Source of the DNA: an uncultured Chromatiaceae bacterium
GTDB taxonomy: Bacteria > Pseudomonadota > Gammaproteobacteria > Tenderiales > Tenderiaceae
Assembly: GCA_945787785.1 (NCBI GenBank)
Contig: CALZIO010000007.1
Location: 1 to 64,000 of the forward strand
Reading direction: 5' to 3'
Length of the DNA: 64,000 bases
Below, in pieces: positions 29,897-40,497 of this stretch (position 1 is the first letter of the stretch; each line of letters opens with the position of its first letter). A program made the translations under genes and the position numbers. Below the pieces are notes generated by a model. The model ran no database searches. It saw nothing but the letters and a program-made list of their open reading frames with translations, and was not told the origin of the DNA.

Positions 29897-31297
29897 GTGA
29901 GCGACAATAAACAGTTTCGGATTGAGAAGGATAGCCTGGGCGAGATCCAGGTGCCAGCTGACGCCTGGTATGGTGCGCAGACTGCCAGGGCAATTATCAA
30001 TTTTCCTATCAGTGGACGTCGTCCCGATCCCGATTTTGTTATGTCGCATGTGCGTATCAAACGCGCTGCTGCCGTGGCCAATAATCAGCCCGGCTGGTTG
30101 GACGATCAGCAGACAACAGCGATTATCGACGCCTGTGACAAGATTCTGGCTGGTGAGTTTCTGGACCAGTTTGTTGTTGACCGCTTTCAGGCCGGTGCTG
30201 GAACCAGTCACAATATGAATAGTAACGAGGTGGTTGCTAATCTGGCCAATGTATCGCTCGGTGGTGAAAAGGGTACCTATACACCGGTGAATCCCAATGA
30301 TCACGTCAACATGGGCCAAAGCACTAATGACACGATTCCTACGGCAATTCGTTTGACGGCGCTGACCAAATTACCTCGTCTGATCGCGGCCATTAACACC
30401 ATGGCCGATGAGTATGCCCGGATTGGTGATGCTGAAGAGGATACGGTCAAGAGTGGACGTACCCACTTGCAGGATGCGGTGCCCACCACCATAGGGCGTG
30501 AGTTTAATGGTTATGCCTGGACCCTGCGCCGTGCAGCCAAATCCTTAGAGGCATGTCGTGATCCATTGTGTCAGCTAGGCTTGGGCGGTAGTGCGGCCGG
30601 CACAGGATTAAACACGTCACCTGATTATGCGCAACGCGTTGCCGATGAGTTAGCTCGATTGATGGGGGAAAATATTCGCCCCGCAGATGACCTGGCTGCG
30701 CAAATGCAATCCATGCATGATGTACAGCGACTCTCATCTGCCATTCGTGATGTGACTTTAGAGTTGACACGCATCAGTAATGATATGCGCCTACTAGCCT
30801 CCGGCCCTCGGACTGGTTTGGGCGAGATTCAGTTGCCACCAGTACAACCTGGGTCAAGTATCATGCCGGGTAAGGTCAATCCAGTCATGTTTGAGATGCT
30901 GAATCAAACGTGTTATCAGGTGTTGGGTCAGGATGCCGCGATCGGTTTTATGACTCAGGCGGGCCAGTTGGAATTGAATGTCATGATGCCGGCAATGGGC
31001 TCCGCCCTGTTTGATGCTATGGAGTGGCTCACCAATGCCGTGAATGCAGCGACTGAGCGTAATCTTAAAGGATTAAAGATTGATCGCGAACGTTGTAAAG
31101 AGTTCCTGCATGCCAGTGTGGGTCTGGCGACCTTGCTCAACACAGAGATCGGTTACACGGCGGCAGCCGAAGTGGCCAAAGAATCTGAGAAAAGTGGTCG
31201 TCCGGTGCGAGACATTGTCGAGGAGCGTGGTTTTATGAGTGGTGATGCCTTTGATGCTTTGGTATTAAAGGCTGCGCGTGATGGTAAGATCGACTGA
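29897..31297 (+). CDS. aspA: Aspartate ammonia-lyase / class II fumarase family enzyme
   Basis: A 466-residue lyase. The frame is open from 29795, but the GTG at 29897 has GGAGG 6 bp before it and gives the family N-terminus (LGEIQVPADAWYGAQT). The signature GSSIMPGKVNPV belongs to the aspartase/fumarase superfamily. The following MFEMLNQTCYQVLGQD and AGQLELNVMMP look more like aspartase than fumarase, which normally has GKVNPTQ. It would interconvert aspartate and fumarate plus ammonia; fumarase activity is the main alternative. It is monocistronic, with a terminator behind it. Confidence 0.8.
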   Translation: MSDNKQFRIEKDSLGEIQVPADAWYGAQTARAIINFPISGRRPDPDFVMSHVRIKRAAAVANNQPGWLDDQQTTAIIDACDKILAGEFLDQFVVDRFQAGAGTSHNMNSNEVVANLANVSLGGEKGTYTPVNPNDHVNMGQSTNDTIPTAIRLTALTKLPRLIAAINTMADEYARIGDAEEDTVKSGRTHLQDAVPTTIGREFNGYAWTLRRAAKSLEACRDPLCQLGLGGSAAGTGLNTSPDYAQRVADELARLMGENIRPADDLAAQMQSMHDVQRLSSAIRDVTLELTRISNDMRLLASGPRTGLGEIQLPPVQPGSSIMPGKVNPVMFEMLNQTCYQVLGQDAAIGFMTQAGQLELNVMMPAMGSALFDAMEWLTNAVNAATERNLKGLKIDRERCKEFLHASVGLATLLNTEIGYTAAAEVAKESEKSGRPVRDIVEERGFMSGDAFDALVLKAARDGKID

Positions 31298-31343
31298 TTT
31301 AACTATTCAACTTGCTCGTAGCAAGGGCTAACAAAAAATTTGA

Positions 31344-31366
31344 AACCACCTGACGGTGGTTTTTTA
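31344..31366 (+). terminator. Rho-independent terminator after the aspartase gene
   Basis: Stem AACCACC / GGTGGTT with a TGAC loop and a following T run (31361-31365). It lies 47 bp past the stop codon. The complementary strand has A-rich flanks too, so it may also serve the converging yqhA-type gene. Confidence 0.85.
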
Positions 31367-31377
31367 TGGAATGCTAT

Positions 31378-31923
31378 CTAGTGTTTCTCCTTTCCATCTT
31401 CATGTTCTCCAGCATGAGATAAATACAATGCCAGCCCGATGAAGGCGATTCCAGCTGCTAAATATAACAGGTCAAGTGCGCTATGAAATTTCATTGCGAT
31501 GGCGTATTCAAAAAATTTGACGATCAGTATCATTAAAATAACTTTTGCCAGCCTGCTTTTTAGGTCGTCGAGGCTTTCTATTAACAATACGTTTGATGAT
31601 GTTTCAAATTCTTCCGCCATTTGGATCTTGCCGATAAAGAGTTCGTACAGACCTAAAGAAAAAATCAGCAAGATGGTAGCGAGCAGATAACCATCGACTA
31701 TCTCAACAACATGAGTGACGGTGCTGGCGCGCAGCACGCTACGTGCTTCTTGACTAATATCTGTAGCGACATAATCACCCAGGTGGCTAATCATAAAATA
31801 TGCATCTGCCGTGGCGACAAAAAACATGACCAGGCTGGAGAGTAAGCTGGTTATTACAGCGGCAATGACGATAAAGCGACTATTCCAGAGGAATGATTCA
31901 AAGGCGTGTGCAAGTGCTTTCAT
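31378..31923 (-). CDS. YqhA/UPF0114 family membrane protein
   Basis: A 181-residue inner-membrane protein with four hydrophobic helices (e.g. FIVIAAVITSLLSSLVMFFVA and LATILLIFSLGLYELFIGKI). The latter and the LKSRLAKVILMILIVKFFEYA stretch are typical of UPF0114. Function is not established. It lies 29 bp downstream of the YihY gene and may form a unit with it. Confidence 0.9.
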   Translation of the reverse strand: MKALAHAFESFLWNSRFIVIAAVITSLLSSLVMFFVATADAYFMISHLGDYVATDISQEARSVLRASTVTHVVEIVDGYLLATILLIFSLGLYELFIGKIQMAEEFETSSNVLLIESLDDLKSRLAKVILMILIVKFFEYAIAMKFHSALDLLYLAAGIAFIGLALYLSHAGEHEDGKEKH

Positions 31924-31952
31924 CTCTTTAATTATCCCTGTTTTACGCGAGA

Positions 31953-33263
31953 TTATAGCTCGATCGTTGGTTCGATGCGTCGTTTTTCTTCCGTTGTTCC
32001 AGGCTGAATTTCGCTTATGTTTTGTGGCGGGCTGGTTTTTTGTAATGCATCTTGATAAATAGGTTGTAAGCGAATTGAATACGCCTCGTTGATATAGTTG
32101 TTAGAGTGGGACAAAGCCTTTGCTAAGGCATGTGCAAGGGGATCTTGATTGATTAAGTCAGGATCTAGTTCAGGTAGTGTGTTTGCCTGAGCACGATAGA
32201 GGTCAGCCAGGGTCAGCCTGGAGCTGTCTTTTGAGAGCGCCCATTGGCCATCAATTGTCTGGTGAATTAGTCCGCTTTCTTGTAAGCGTGATATCGCGGT
32301 GAGAATCTCAATTTTGCCCAATGAGTCGTCTTGAATCAGTTCCTCTTCGGATAACAATTTGTCCTTTAATTGTGCTTGCCACATCAAACCGATGAGTTTG
32401 AAGTCATTGAGTAAAATCTGCCCCGTGCTGAATTGGTTAGAAAGTTTGTCGCCTTGGCGATGGTGGAGGCAATAGCTGATTTGTGCGCCAAGTAAGACGA
32501 CCATCCAGGACAAATAAAGCCAAACCAGAAATACCGGGATTGTTGCCAGGGCGCCATAAATTAATTGGTAGGTTGGGAAAGCAGTTATATAAAGGGCAAA
32601 TCCCTTTTTCGCAAATTCAAATAGCACGGCCGCAATAACTGCGCCTACAAAGGCATGACGCACAGGCACATAAGTGTTAGGGACCACTGCGTAAAGCAGT
32701 GTACAAGCAAGCGTTGTTGAGAAAAAAGGTAACAAGCCAAGCAGACTTGTTTTGATATCTACAATTAGGGCTGTTTCAGTAAAAAGCGGTAATGATGTTA
32801 GGTAAGAGCTAACCGCAAGACTGGCACCAACCAGGATCGGGCCGAGTGTTAACATTGCCCAGTAAACCATGAATTTTGAGAGGATTTTTCGGCCGTTGCT
32901 TAAATGCCAGATGTCATTTATAGCACCTTCAATCGTATTCATCATCAACAGGGCGGATAAAATCAGAAATACCGTGCCGATAGCAGTTAGTCTTGTTGTT
33001 TTGGAGGAAAATTCTTCAAGGTATTGCTGGATTGCTTCGCCTGATGTGGGGACAAAATTTTCAAAGACAAAGGTTTGTATTTGCACAGCAAATGTGTCAA
33101 ACATCGGGAAAGCTGAAAATACAGAAAATATGACGGTTGAGAGTGGTACCAGTGATAATAGTGTCGTGTATGTCAGTGCGGCAGAGCTACGCAGGCAGCG
33201 ATCAGCATAGAATGTATCAGCAACATATCGGATAAAAGAAAAGAGTTTCTTTAAACTATCCAT
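31953..33263 (-). CDS. YihY/virulence factor BrkB family inner-membrane protein
   Basis: A 436-residue protein whose first ~290 residues carry the six-helix YihY/BrkB domain (LRSSAALTYTTLLSLVPLSTVIFS near the N-terminus; VFLVWLYLSWMVVLLGAQISY at its end). The C-terminal ~140 residues are soluble and include a winged-helix-like stretch. Members were once called RNase BN, wrongly. The function is unknown, possibly transport or envelope assembly. Confidence 0.9.
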   Translation of the reverse strand: MDSLKKLFSFIRYVADTFYADRCLRSSAALTYTTLLSLVPLSTVIFSVFSAFPMFDTFAVQIQTFVFENFVPTSGEAIQQYLEEFSSKTTRLTAIGTVFLILSALLMMNTIEGAINDIWHLSNGRKILSKFMVYWAMLTLGPILVGASLAVSSYLTSLPLFTETALIVDIKTSLLGLLPFFSTTLACTLLYAVVPNTYVPVRHAFVGAVIAAVLFEFAKKGFALYITAFPTYQLIYGALATIPVFLVWLYLSWMVVLLGAQISYCLHHRQGDKLSNQFSTGQILLNDFKLIGLMWQAQLKDKLLSEEELIQDDSLGKIEILTAISRLQESGLIHQTIDGQWALSKDSSRLTLADLYRAQANTLPELDPDLINQDPLAHALAKALSHSNNYINEAYSIRLQPIYQDALQKTSPPQNISEIQPGTTEEKRRIEPTIEL

Positions 33264-33301
33264 TATTGGCGCACGTGCAGGGCCAGATTGACATCGGGCA
33301 G

Positions 33302-33970
33302 CTAGCGTAGCCCGAATTGACGCAGATAGGAAGCGTCTTGTTCTTTACGTGTTGTTATGCCGCGAAATTTAGCATGTTGTCTGGCAGCATCTTTATCGCT
33401 ATCTGAAGGGTTTGGTGTGATTGTTAGCACCATGTCTGGTTTGATTAAATCTGCATCATGAATTAGTTCCGGATTAGCTTTTAAGATCAGTGGCCAGAGA
33501 AAAGGATCGCCATAAATTGATTCTTTGGCAGAGATTTGCCAGAGGGTATCTAATTTGTTCACTTTGTATACAGTCGGCTCGGGTTCCGCTGGTAGTGTAG
33601 GCACAAAAATAGGCGCATCAGGTTCTTCGACAACCACGATTTGTTCTGCTTCTGTCTCTTCGGTAACTTGTTTAGCTTGGGAGATAGCTACGGCCTGGTG
33701 TGCTGCTTCACGTGCTGCCAAGGCTTCTTTTTGTGCTTCTTCGTAATCACCTGCCTGGAGATCGTCTTCAGCTTTCGAAAGTAGCATCTGTGCGCTATCA
33801 AGAGCAGCTGGTGCGTGTTTTTCAGCGCCAACACTTTCGGCGGCTTCTACGCTTTGGCGGGCATCACTCATTTCTTGTGTCGGAGGCGCGATGGCACAAC
33901 CGCCAATCAGACCAGAGATGAAGAGAATGATCCCGTGTTTAATCAAGAAATGTGACACAGGGAGTTTCAC
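33302..33970 (-). CDS. Lipoprotein with DUF4398-like and LysM domains
   Basis: A 222-residue protein with a lipobox at ISGLIGGC, so it is lipidated on that Cys. Residues ~30-95 are an Ala/Glu-rich helical region (ARQSVEAAESVGAEKHAPAAL) typical of DUF4398. A Pro/Glu linker follows, then a LysM domain (YKVNKLDTLWQISAKESIYGDP) that should bind peptidoglycan. It probably tethers the envelope to the wall. It sits 38 bp upstream of the YihY gene. Confidence 0.87.
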   Translation of the reverse strand: MKLPVSHFLIKHGIILFISGLIGGCAIAPPTQEMSDARQSVEAAESVGAEKHAPAALDSAQMLLSKAEDDLQAGDYEEAQKEALAAREAAHQAVAISQAKQVTEETEAEQIVVVEEPDAPIFVPTLPAEPEPTVYKVNKLDTLWQISAKESIYGDPFLWPLILKANPELIHDADLIKPDMVLTITPNPSDSDKDAARQHAKFRGITTRKEQDASYLRQFGLR

Positions 33971-34027
33971 AATAGTGGCTAGACCTTGTCTTTTTCACTC
34001 AATTGTAAGAATAGGCTTATACTTTAA

Positions 34028-36849
<2,822 letters not shown>

Positions 36850-36900
36850 GCCTAGCCTTTTATAATATTTGAGATGATACTGAAATCGAATTAACAATAA

Positions 36901-36955
36901 TGTTATACGAAATTAACGAAATGTTAAACATAATTGCTCAACATGTTATACAAAT
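36901..36955. promoter_or_regulatory. Long array of ~11-bp direct repeats upstream of the beta-helix gene
   Basis: TGTTATACGAA (36901), TGTTAAACATA (36922) and TGTTATACAAA (36944) are spaced 21 and 22 bp apart. Weaker half-repeats, ATTAACGAAA and ATTGCTCAACA, fill the gaps, so the period is ~11 bp over five units. It lies 52-106 bp before the start of the minus-strand surface-protein gene, where an activator would bind. The array shares TGTTATACA with the one at 24444. Confidence 0.55.
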
Positions 36956-37534
36956 GCAGTTGCCCAAGTCAATATGACACTTACATATATATACATCGGC
37001 AGATTTGGTGAAAAATTCAGGGTAAAAACAAAATAGTGATGTTGATTCAATGAGATACATAGAACTCACTGTTTGTGAATGCATGCTAAGTTAATTTAAT
37101 TAATTTTTTGTGAATTCCGTCACAAATTTTGCGTGATATTGGGGTTGTGGTCAGTCTTTTAATGATTTTTCTGTCAATAATTTTCTGCGGCAATTTATAT
37201 AAAACCTGCGTATCGTCCGGCTGCACCGAAGTTTTCAGGGTGGAAATTAGACTATTGAGAGGTGTTCTTGACCACGATTTCTCGAGTGTTTACCAGAAAC
37301 TGTGCGGCAGACCTACATTTTGGTGGCAGAGCATTCAGTAATCTCTTGCCCTAAACTTGACGCTGCTTTCTTAAAGCAATGTCTGGTCATGTTTTGGAAT
37401 AGTAAGGTCACGTCACTACAGAAATTTGTTAAGTTGTCGAAAACTAAAACATTGATAATGTTATGTATCTTGTAACTTGATCCTAATTGAATCAATATTA
37501 CAAAAATACTCACTTGGAAAAATGAGAGACCAAA
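36956..37534. other. AT-rich intergenic region without a convincing gene
   Basis: About 580 bp between the surface-protein promoter array and the DUF1538 operon. It contains a CRP-like palindrome at 37109. A 70-codon frame opens with a TTG at 37129 but has no ribosome-binding site and no protein-like composition beyond a short hydrophobic start, so it is not called. The operon promoter presumably lies in the right half. Confidence 0.5.
37109..37124. promoter_or_regulatory. CRP/Vfr-like binding site
   Basis: TGTGA-ATTCCG-TCACA is a perfect TGTGA-N6-TCACA palindrome, flanked by further symmetric T/A (TTT..AAA). This matches the core of the CRP consensus. It lies ~260 bp upstream of the surface-protein gene and ~410 bp upstream of the DUF1538 operon, so which one it serves is unclear. 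Confidence 0.5.
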
Positions 37535-38257
37535 TTGCTCAGTTATCTCAAACCGTTATTTGACAGTTTTCGGGATTTGGCGCCAATCGTGGTCGTTATC
37601 GCTTTTTTTCAAATTTTTGTATTACAGCAACCCATTCCCAATTTAGTCGATATCCTGTTTGGCCTGCTCTTTGTTGTACTAGGTTTAACCCTGTTTATTA
37701 AGGGACTGGAAATGGGCTTGTTTCCGATTGGCGAAACTATGGCCTACGCATTTGCACGCAAGGGTAGTGCTGTCTGGTTATTAGTATTTGCGTTTGCCTT
37801 GGGATTTGGCACCACAGTTGCTGAACCAGCCCTGATTGCAGTGGCAAGTGAAGCTGCCGCTGTGGCCGCAGGCGCGGGGGTGATTCAAGATGTGGTTGAG
37901 GCAAAGCAAAGCTATGCATTTGGCCTGCGTATGACGGTTGCGTTTTCTGTCGGTGTAGCGATTGTGGTGGGGGTGTTGCGAATAATTAAAGGCTGGCCGG
38001 TTCAATACCTGATCATCGGCGGTTATATCGGTGTCGTGATCATGACCATGTTTGCGCCTAAAGAAATTATTGGTATAGCCTACGATTCCGGTGGTGTAAC
38101 CACATCAACTATCACCGTGCCGTTAGTGACGGCTTTGGGTGTCGGTTTAGCCTCGAGTATTAAAGGCCGTAATCCCATGTTGGATGGATTCGGCCTGATC
38201 GCATTTGCATCGCTGACGCCCATGATTTTTGTCATGGCTTACGGGATGACCTTCTGA
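37535..38257 (+). CDS. DUF1538 membrane protein (first copy)
   Basis: A 240-residue protein with about six or seven hydrophobic helices. DUF1538 hallmarks are [13 protein letters not shown] near the N-terminus, [17 protein letters not shown], and [23 protein letters not shown]. The last resembles a conserved substrate or ion site. The family is thought to be a transporter with no assigned substrate. The start is TTG with GAGAG a few bases before; no better start is visible. Its stop overlaps the ATG of the second copy, so the two are co-translated and may form a heteromer. Confidence 0.88.
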   Translation: MLSYLKPLFDSFRDLAPIVVVIAFFQIFVLQQPIPNLVDILFGLLFVVLGLTLFIKGLEMGLFPIGETMAYAFARKGSAVWLLVFAFALGFGTTVAEPALIAVASEAAAVAAGAGVIQDVVEAKQSYAFGLRMTVAFSVGVAIVVGVLRIIKGWPVQYLIIGGYIGVVIMTMFAPKEIIGIAYDSGGVTTSTITVPLVTALGVGLASSIKGRNPMLDGFGLIAFASLTPMIFVMAYGMTF

Positions 38258-39057
38258 TGGATTGGTTACAACTTACATGGGACACCCTGCTGGCCACCAT
38301 TAAGGATGTGTTGCCTATTGTCGCCATAATCTTCGGTTTTCAACTCTTCGTTATTCGCCGTCCTGTTCCCAACCTTAGTAAGGTACTGGTGGGTTTTGTA
38401 TGTGTGCTGGTTGGGCTGGCGCTGTTCCTGGTCGGTCTTGAAACGGCCCTGTTTCCCTTAGGAAAATTGATGGCTGAACAACTTACTGCCCCGGAATTTA
38501 TCGCTGGCATTACTCAGCATGCTGCGGCTGGCCTGCATTGGACGGATTATTACTGGGTCTATATTTTTGCCGCTGCTATTGGCTTTTCCACAGCCATAGC
38601 CGAGCCAGCCCTGATTGCTGTCGCTATGAAGGCCAGTGAGGTGTCGGGTGGCGCGATTGGTGTCTGGGGCCTGCGTATAGCAGTCGCTATGGGTGTGGCG
38701 GTCGGTATTGCGCTGGGAACCTTTCGCATAGTGACCGGCCTGCCATTACATTATTTTATAATTGCCGGTTATGTAATCGTCATTATTCAAACAGCTATAG
38801 CACCACGTATGATCATCCCGCTTGCTTATGATTCAGGTGGCGTTAGTACATCGACGGTTACGGTACCACTAGTGGCAGCATTAGGTTTAGGGCTGGCCGG
38901 AACAGTGCCAGGTCGTAGCGTGTTGTTGGATGGTTTTGGCTTAATTGCCTTTGCCTGTCTGTTCCCCATTATCTCTGTGATGGGTTATGCCCAGTTGAGT
39001 GAGTGGCGTGCCCAAAGAAAGCGGGAAATTTCTGCTAATGAAAAAGAGCCAGAATAG
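38257..39057 (+). CDS. DUF1538 membrane protein (second copy)
   Basis: A 266-residue paralogue of the preceding protein, aligned along its whole length: [54 protein letters not shown] and [16 protein letters not shown] match the first copy. It has a slightly longer loop at ~residues 75-95 and a charged C-terminal tail (RAQRKREISANEKEPE). The ATGA overlap with the first copy implies coupled expression of two half-sized units of one membrane complex. Substrate unknown. Confidence 0.88.
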   Translation: MDWLQLTWDTLLATIKDVLPIVAIIFGFQLFVIRRPVPNLSKVLVGFVCVLVGLALFLVGLETALFPLGKLMAEQLTAPEFIAGITQHAAAGLHWTDYYWVYIFAAAIGFSTAIAEPALIAVAMKASEVSGGAIGVWGLRIAVAMGVAVGIALGTFRIVTGLPLHYFIIAGYVIVIIQTAIAPRMIIPLAYDSGGVSTSTVTVPLVAALGLGLAGTVPGRSVLLDGFGLIAFACLFPIISVMGYAQLSEWRAQRKREISANEKEPE

Positions 39058-39089
39058 ATGTTTGCAAATATCCTCAGAGGAGGTTTGAT

Positions 39090-39440
39090 ATGCATTTTAA
39101 ATTGATAATTGCCCTGGTTGAAGACGATAAGACCGATGACGTAATGAAGGCGGCGCGTGAGGCAGGCGCGACCGGGGCGACTGTGATCAATCATGCTCGC
39201 GGAGAAGGCTTGAAACAGAGTAAAACCTTCTTTGGCCTTTCTCTCGAAACCCAACGCGACATGTTGCTGTTTTTGGTGGAAGAGCATATGAGTCGCAAGA
39301 TACTTGAAAATATTGCCCAAGTAGGAGAATTCGAAAGCAAACCGGGTACGGGTATAGCTTTTCAAATAGACATTGAAGATGCGGTAGGGGTCACCCATCA
39401 GGTTCAACAATTAACCGAAGCGGTGGAGGACGAAATATGA
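39090..39440 (+). CDS. PII-like regulatory protein
   Basis: A 116-residue protein of the PII/GlnB fold class. It starts FKLIIALVEDDKTDDVMKAARE and has ATGATVINHARGEG where PII has its second strand and T-loop base. The T-loop region (LKQSKTFFGLSLETQ) lacks the Tyr context used for uridylylation, so it is not classical GlnB/GlnK. It ends with an acidic tail. A strong AGAGGAGG site precedes the ATG. The 4-bp overlap with the CBS gene and the tight position after two DUF1538 genes suggest it senses a nucleotide or metabolite and gates that transporter. Confidence 0.8.
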   Translation: MHFKLIIALVEDDKTDDVMKAAREAGATGATVINHARGEGLKQSKTFFGLSLETQRDMLLFLVEEHMSRKILENIAQVGEFESKPGTGIAFQIDIEDAVGVTHQVQQLTEAVEDEI

Positions 39441-39841
39441 GCGATCGAAAAGTTGTTCGCGTCAGGGATGTGATGAAATCAAATTACGATATTGTTGACG
39501 GCATGGCCACCGTCAAAGAAGCCTTGCAGGCAATGAATCACATCGATACCAAGGCACTAATTATAGATAAACGCCATGAAGATGATGAATACGGAATCGT
39601 ATTATTGTCGGATATCGCACGTCATGTGTTGGCAAAAGACAAATCACCTGAACGAGTCAATGTCTATGAAATAATGGCTAAACCCGTAGTATGTGTAGAC
39701 CCACAAATGGACATTCGCTACTGCGCACGTATGTTTGATCGCTTTGGTCTTTCACGTGCTCCGGTGGTGGATAAAGGTAAGGTGGTTGGTATGGTCAGTT
39801 ATACCGACATGGTATTAAAAGGCTTGTTCCCGAATCTCTAA
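39437..39841 (+). CDS. CBS-domain pair protein
   Basis: A 134-residue protein made of two CBS motifs: VRDVMKSNYDIVDGMATVKEAL..YGIVLLSDIARHVL and VYEIMAKPVVCVDPQMDIRYC..VVGMVSYTDMVL. Such Bateman modules bind adenosine nucleotides and act as energy sensors. It is the last gene of the DUF1538 operon, starts inside the end of the PII-like gene, and is a second likely sensor of the same membrane system. No catalytic domain is attached. Confidence 0.9.
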   Translation: MSDRKVVRVRDVMKSNYDIVDGMATVKEALQAMNHIDTKALIIDKRHEDDEYGIVLLSDIARHVLAKDKSPERVNVYEIMAKPVVCVDPQMDIRYCARMFDRFGLSRAPVVDKGKVVGMVSYTDMVLKGLFPNL

Positions 39842-39857
39842 GGACACTTTGATTAAT

Positions 39858-39965
39858 TCGTCGTTCCGGGCGAAGCGTAGCGTAGACCCGGAATCCAGCG
39901 ATTCTAATTCAATGCCTTAGTGGATTCCGGCCCTTGTGCCCTTTGGATCTGTGCCGGAATGACGA
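39858..39965. repeat. Palindromic MITE/REP-type element
   Basis: Outer inverted repeats TCGTCGTTCCGG (39858-39869) and CCGGAATGACGA (39954-39965) differ at one base. A second, inner perfect pair, CCGGAATCCA (39888-39897) and TGGATTCCGG (39921-39930), is nested inside. This architecture and sequence style are those of the small palindromic repeats scattered in many proteobacterial intergenic regions. It lies just after the DUF1538 operon. Confidence 0.75.
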
Positions 39966-40013
39966 GAAACGAGTGAATCAGAGCGTCCCTAAATTGTTGC
40001 TGCTTCGAAATAT

Positions 40014-40040
40014 GCGCTGCCGATAAGGCAGCGCTTCTTT
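40014..40040. terminator. Terminator-like hairpin
   Basis: Perfect 8-bp stem GCGCTGCC / GGCAGCGC with a GATAA loop, followed on the plus strand by TTCTTT. It could end transcripts of the DUF1538 operon that read through the repeat element; on the minus strand it lies 11 bp past the end of the pgaD remnant. Confidence 0.55.
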
Positions 40041-40051
40041 ACCGACTAACT

Positions 40052-40409
40052 CTATGTTCGGACGAGTCGAATCACGCCGTGATCATTGAGATGGATAACC
40101 AGTAATTGGGTTCTGTGCCAAAGCGCAAGCTCTCCGGGATGGACTTGAAAGTGTTTTGCCAGGGCGGCAAGCCCAACTTTAAACGAGATTGCGCTGTATT
40201 TGTGGCGTCGGTGGCGAAAAGCATTGTGCCTAGCCCAAAGCTCTGACCACACCACCAGGATTGTGACAACAAATAAGAACTAAACTGGTTAATTTAATCG
40301 CCATCGTTTCCATATCTAACTGGCTCGGTGCGTGCAGTTGTATACCAGCAGCGTTGGCTATGGGGATGAGTGCGGGTGATAGAAAATACAACCAAAGTGC
40401 CCAAAACAT
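40052..40409 (-). pseudogene. Remnant of a pgaD-like gene (poly-N-acetylglucosamine synthesis accessory protein)
   Basis: Two frames together resemble PgaD. From ~40409, LMFWALWLYFLSPALIP looks like the first membrane helix; a frame change near 40270-40285 then gives LFVVTILVVWSELWARHN, the second helix, and the soluble tail AALAKHFQVHPGELALW..LLVIHLNDHGVI. The N-terminal ~20 residues are lost behind a stop codon. No pgaA, pgaB or pgaC lies in the window, so the rest of the cluster was deleted or is elsewhere. Identification rests on remembered family features and is moderate. Confidence 0.5.
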
Positions 40410-40450
40410 TAACGTGATGCTGCCTTGGCATCTTCACTGAAGATGATTAC

Positions 40451-40480
40451 ATGAGGCGCTACCAGATGGCAGCGCCTCAT
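40451..40480 (-). terminator. Hairpin downstream of the DUF4382-type lipoprotein gene
   Basis: A perfect 10-bp inverted repeat ATGAGGCGCT / AGCGCCTCAT with a 10-base loop lies 17 bp past the stop of the minus-strand gene. The T tract after it is poor, so it may be a weak terminator or an mRNA 3' stabiliser. Confidence 0.55.
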
Positions 40481-40497
40481 GAGTTATAAAGGCAGAG

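Noticed and set aside
36897-36912. Resemblance of ATAATGTTATACGAA to part of a recombinase target site
   Set aside because: No inverted partner arm and no recombinase gene nearby; the bases are better explained by the 11-bp repeat array.
37129-37341. 70-codon plus-strand frame in the gap before the DUF1538 operon
   Set aside because: It starts with TTG, lacks a ribosome-binding site, directly abuts the CRP-like palindrome, and its composition is not protein-like.
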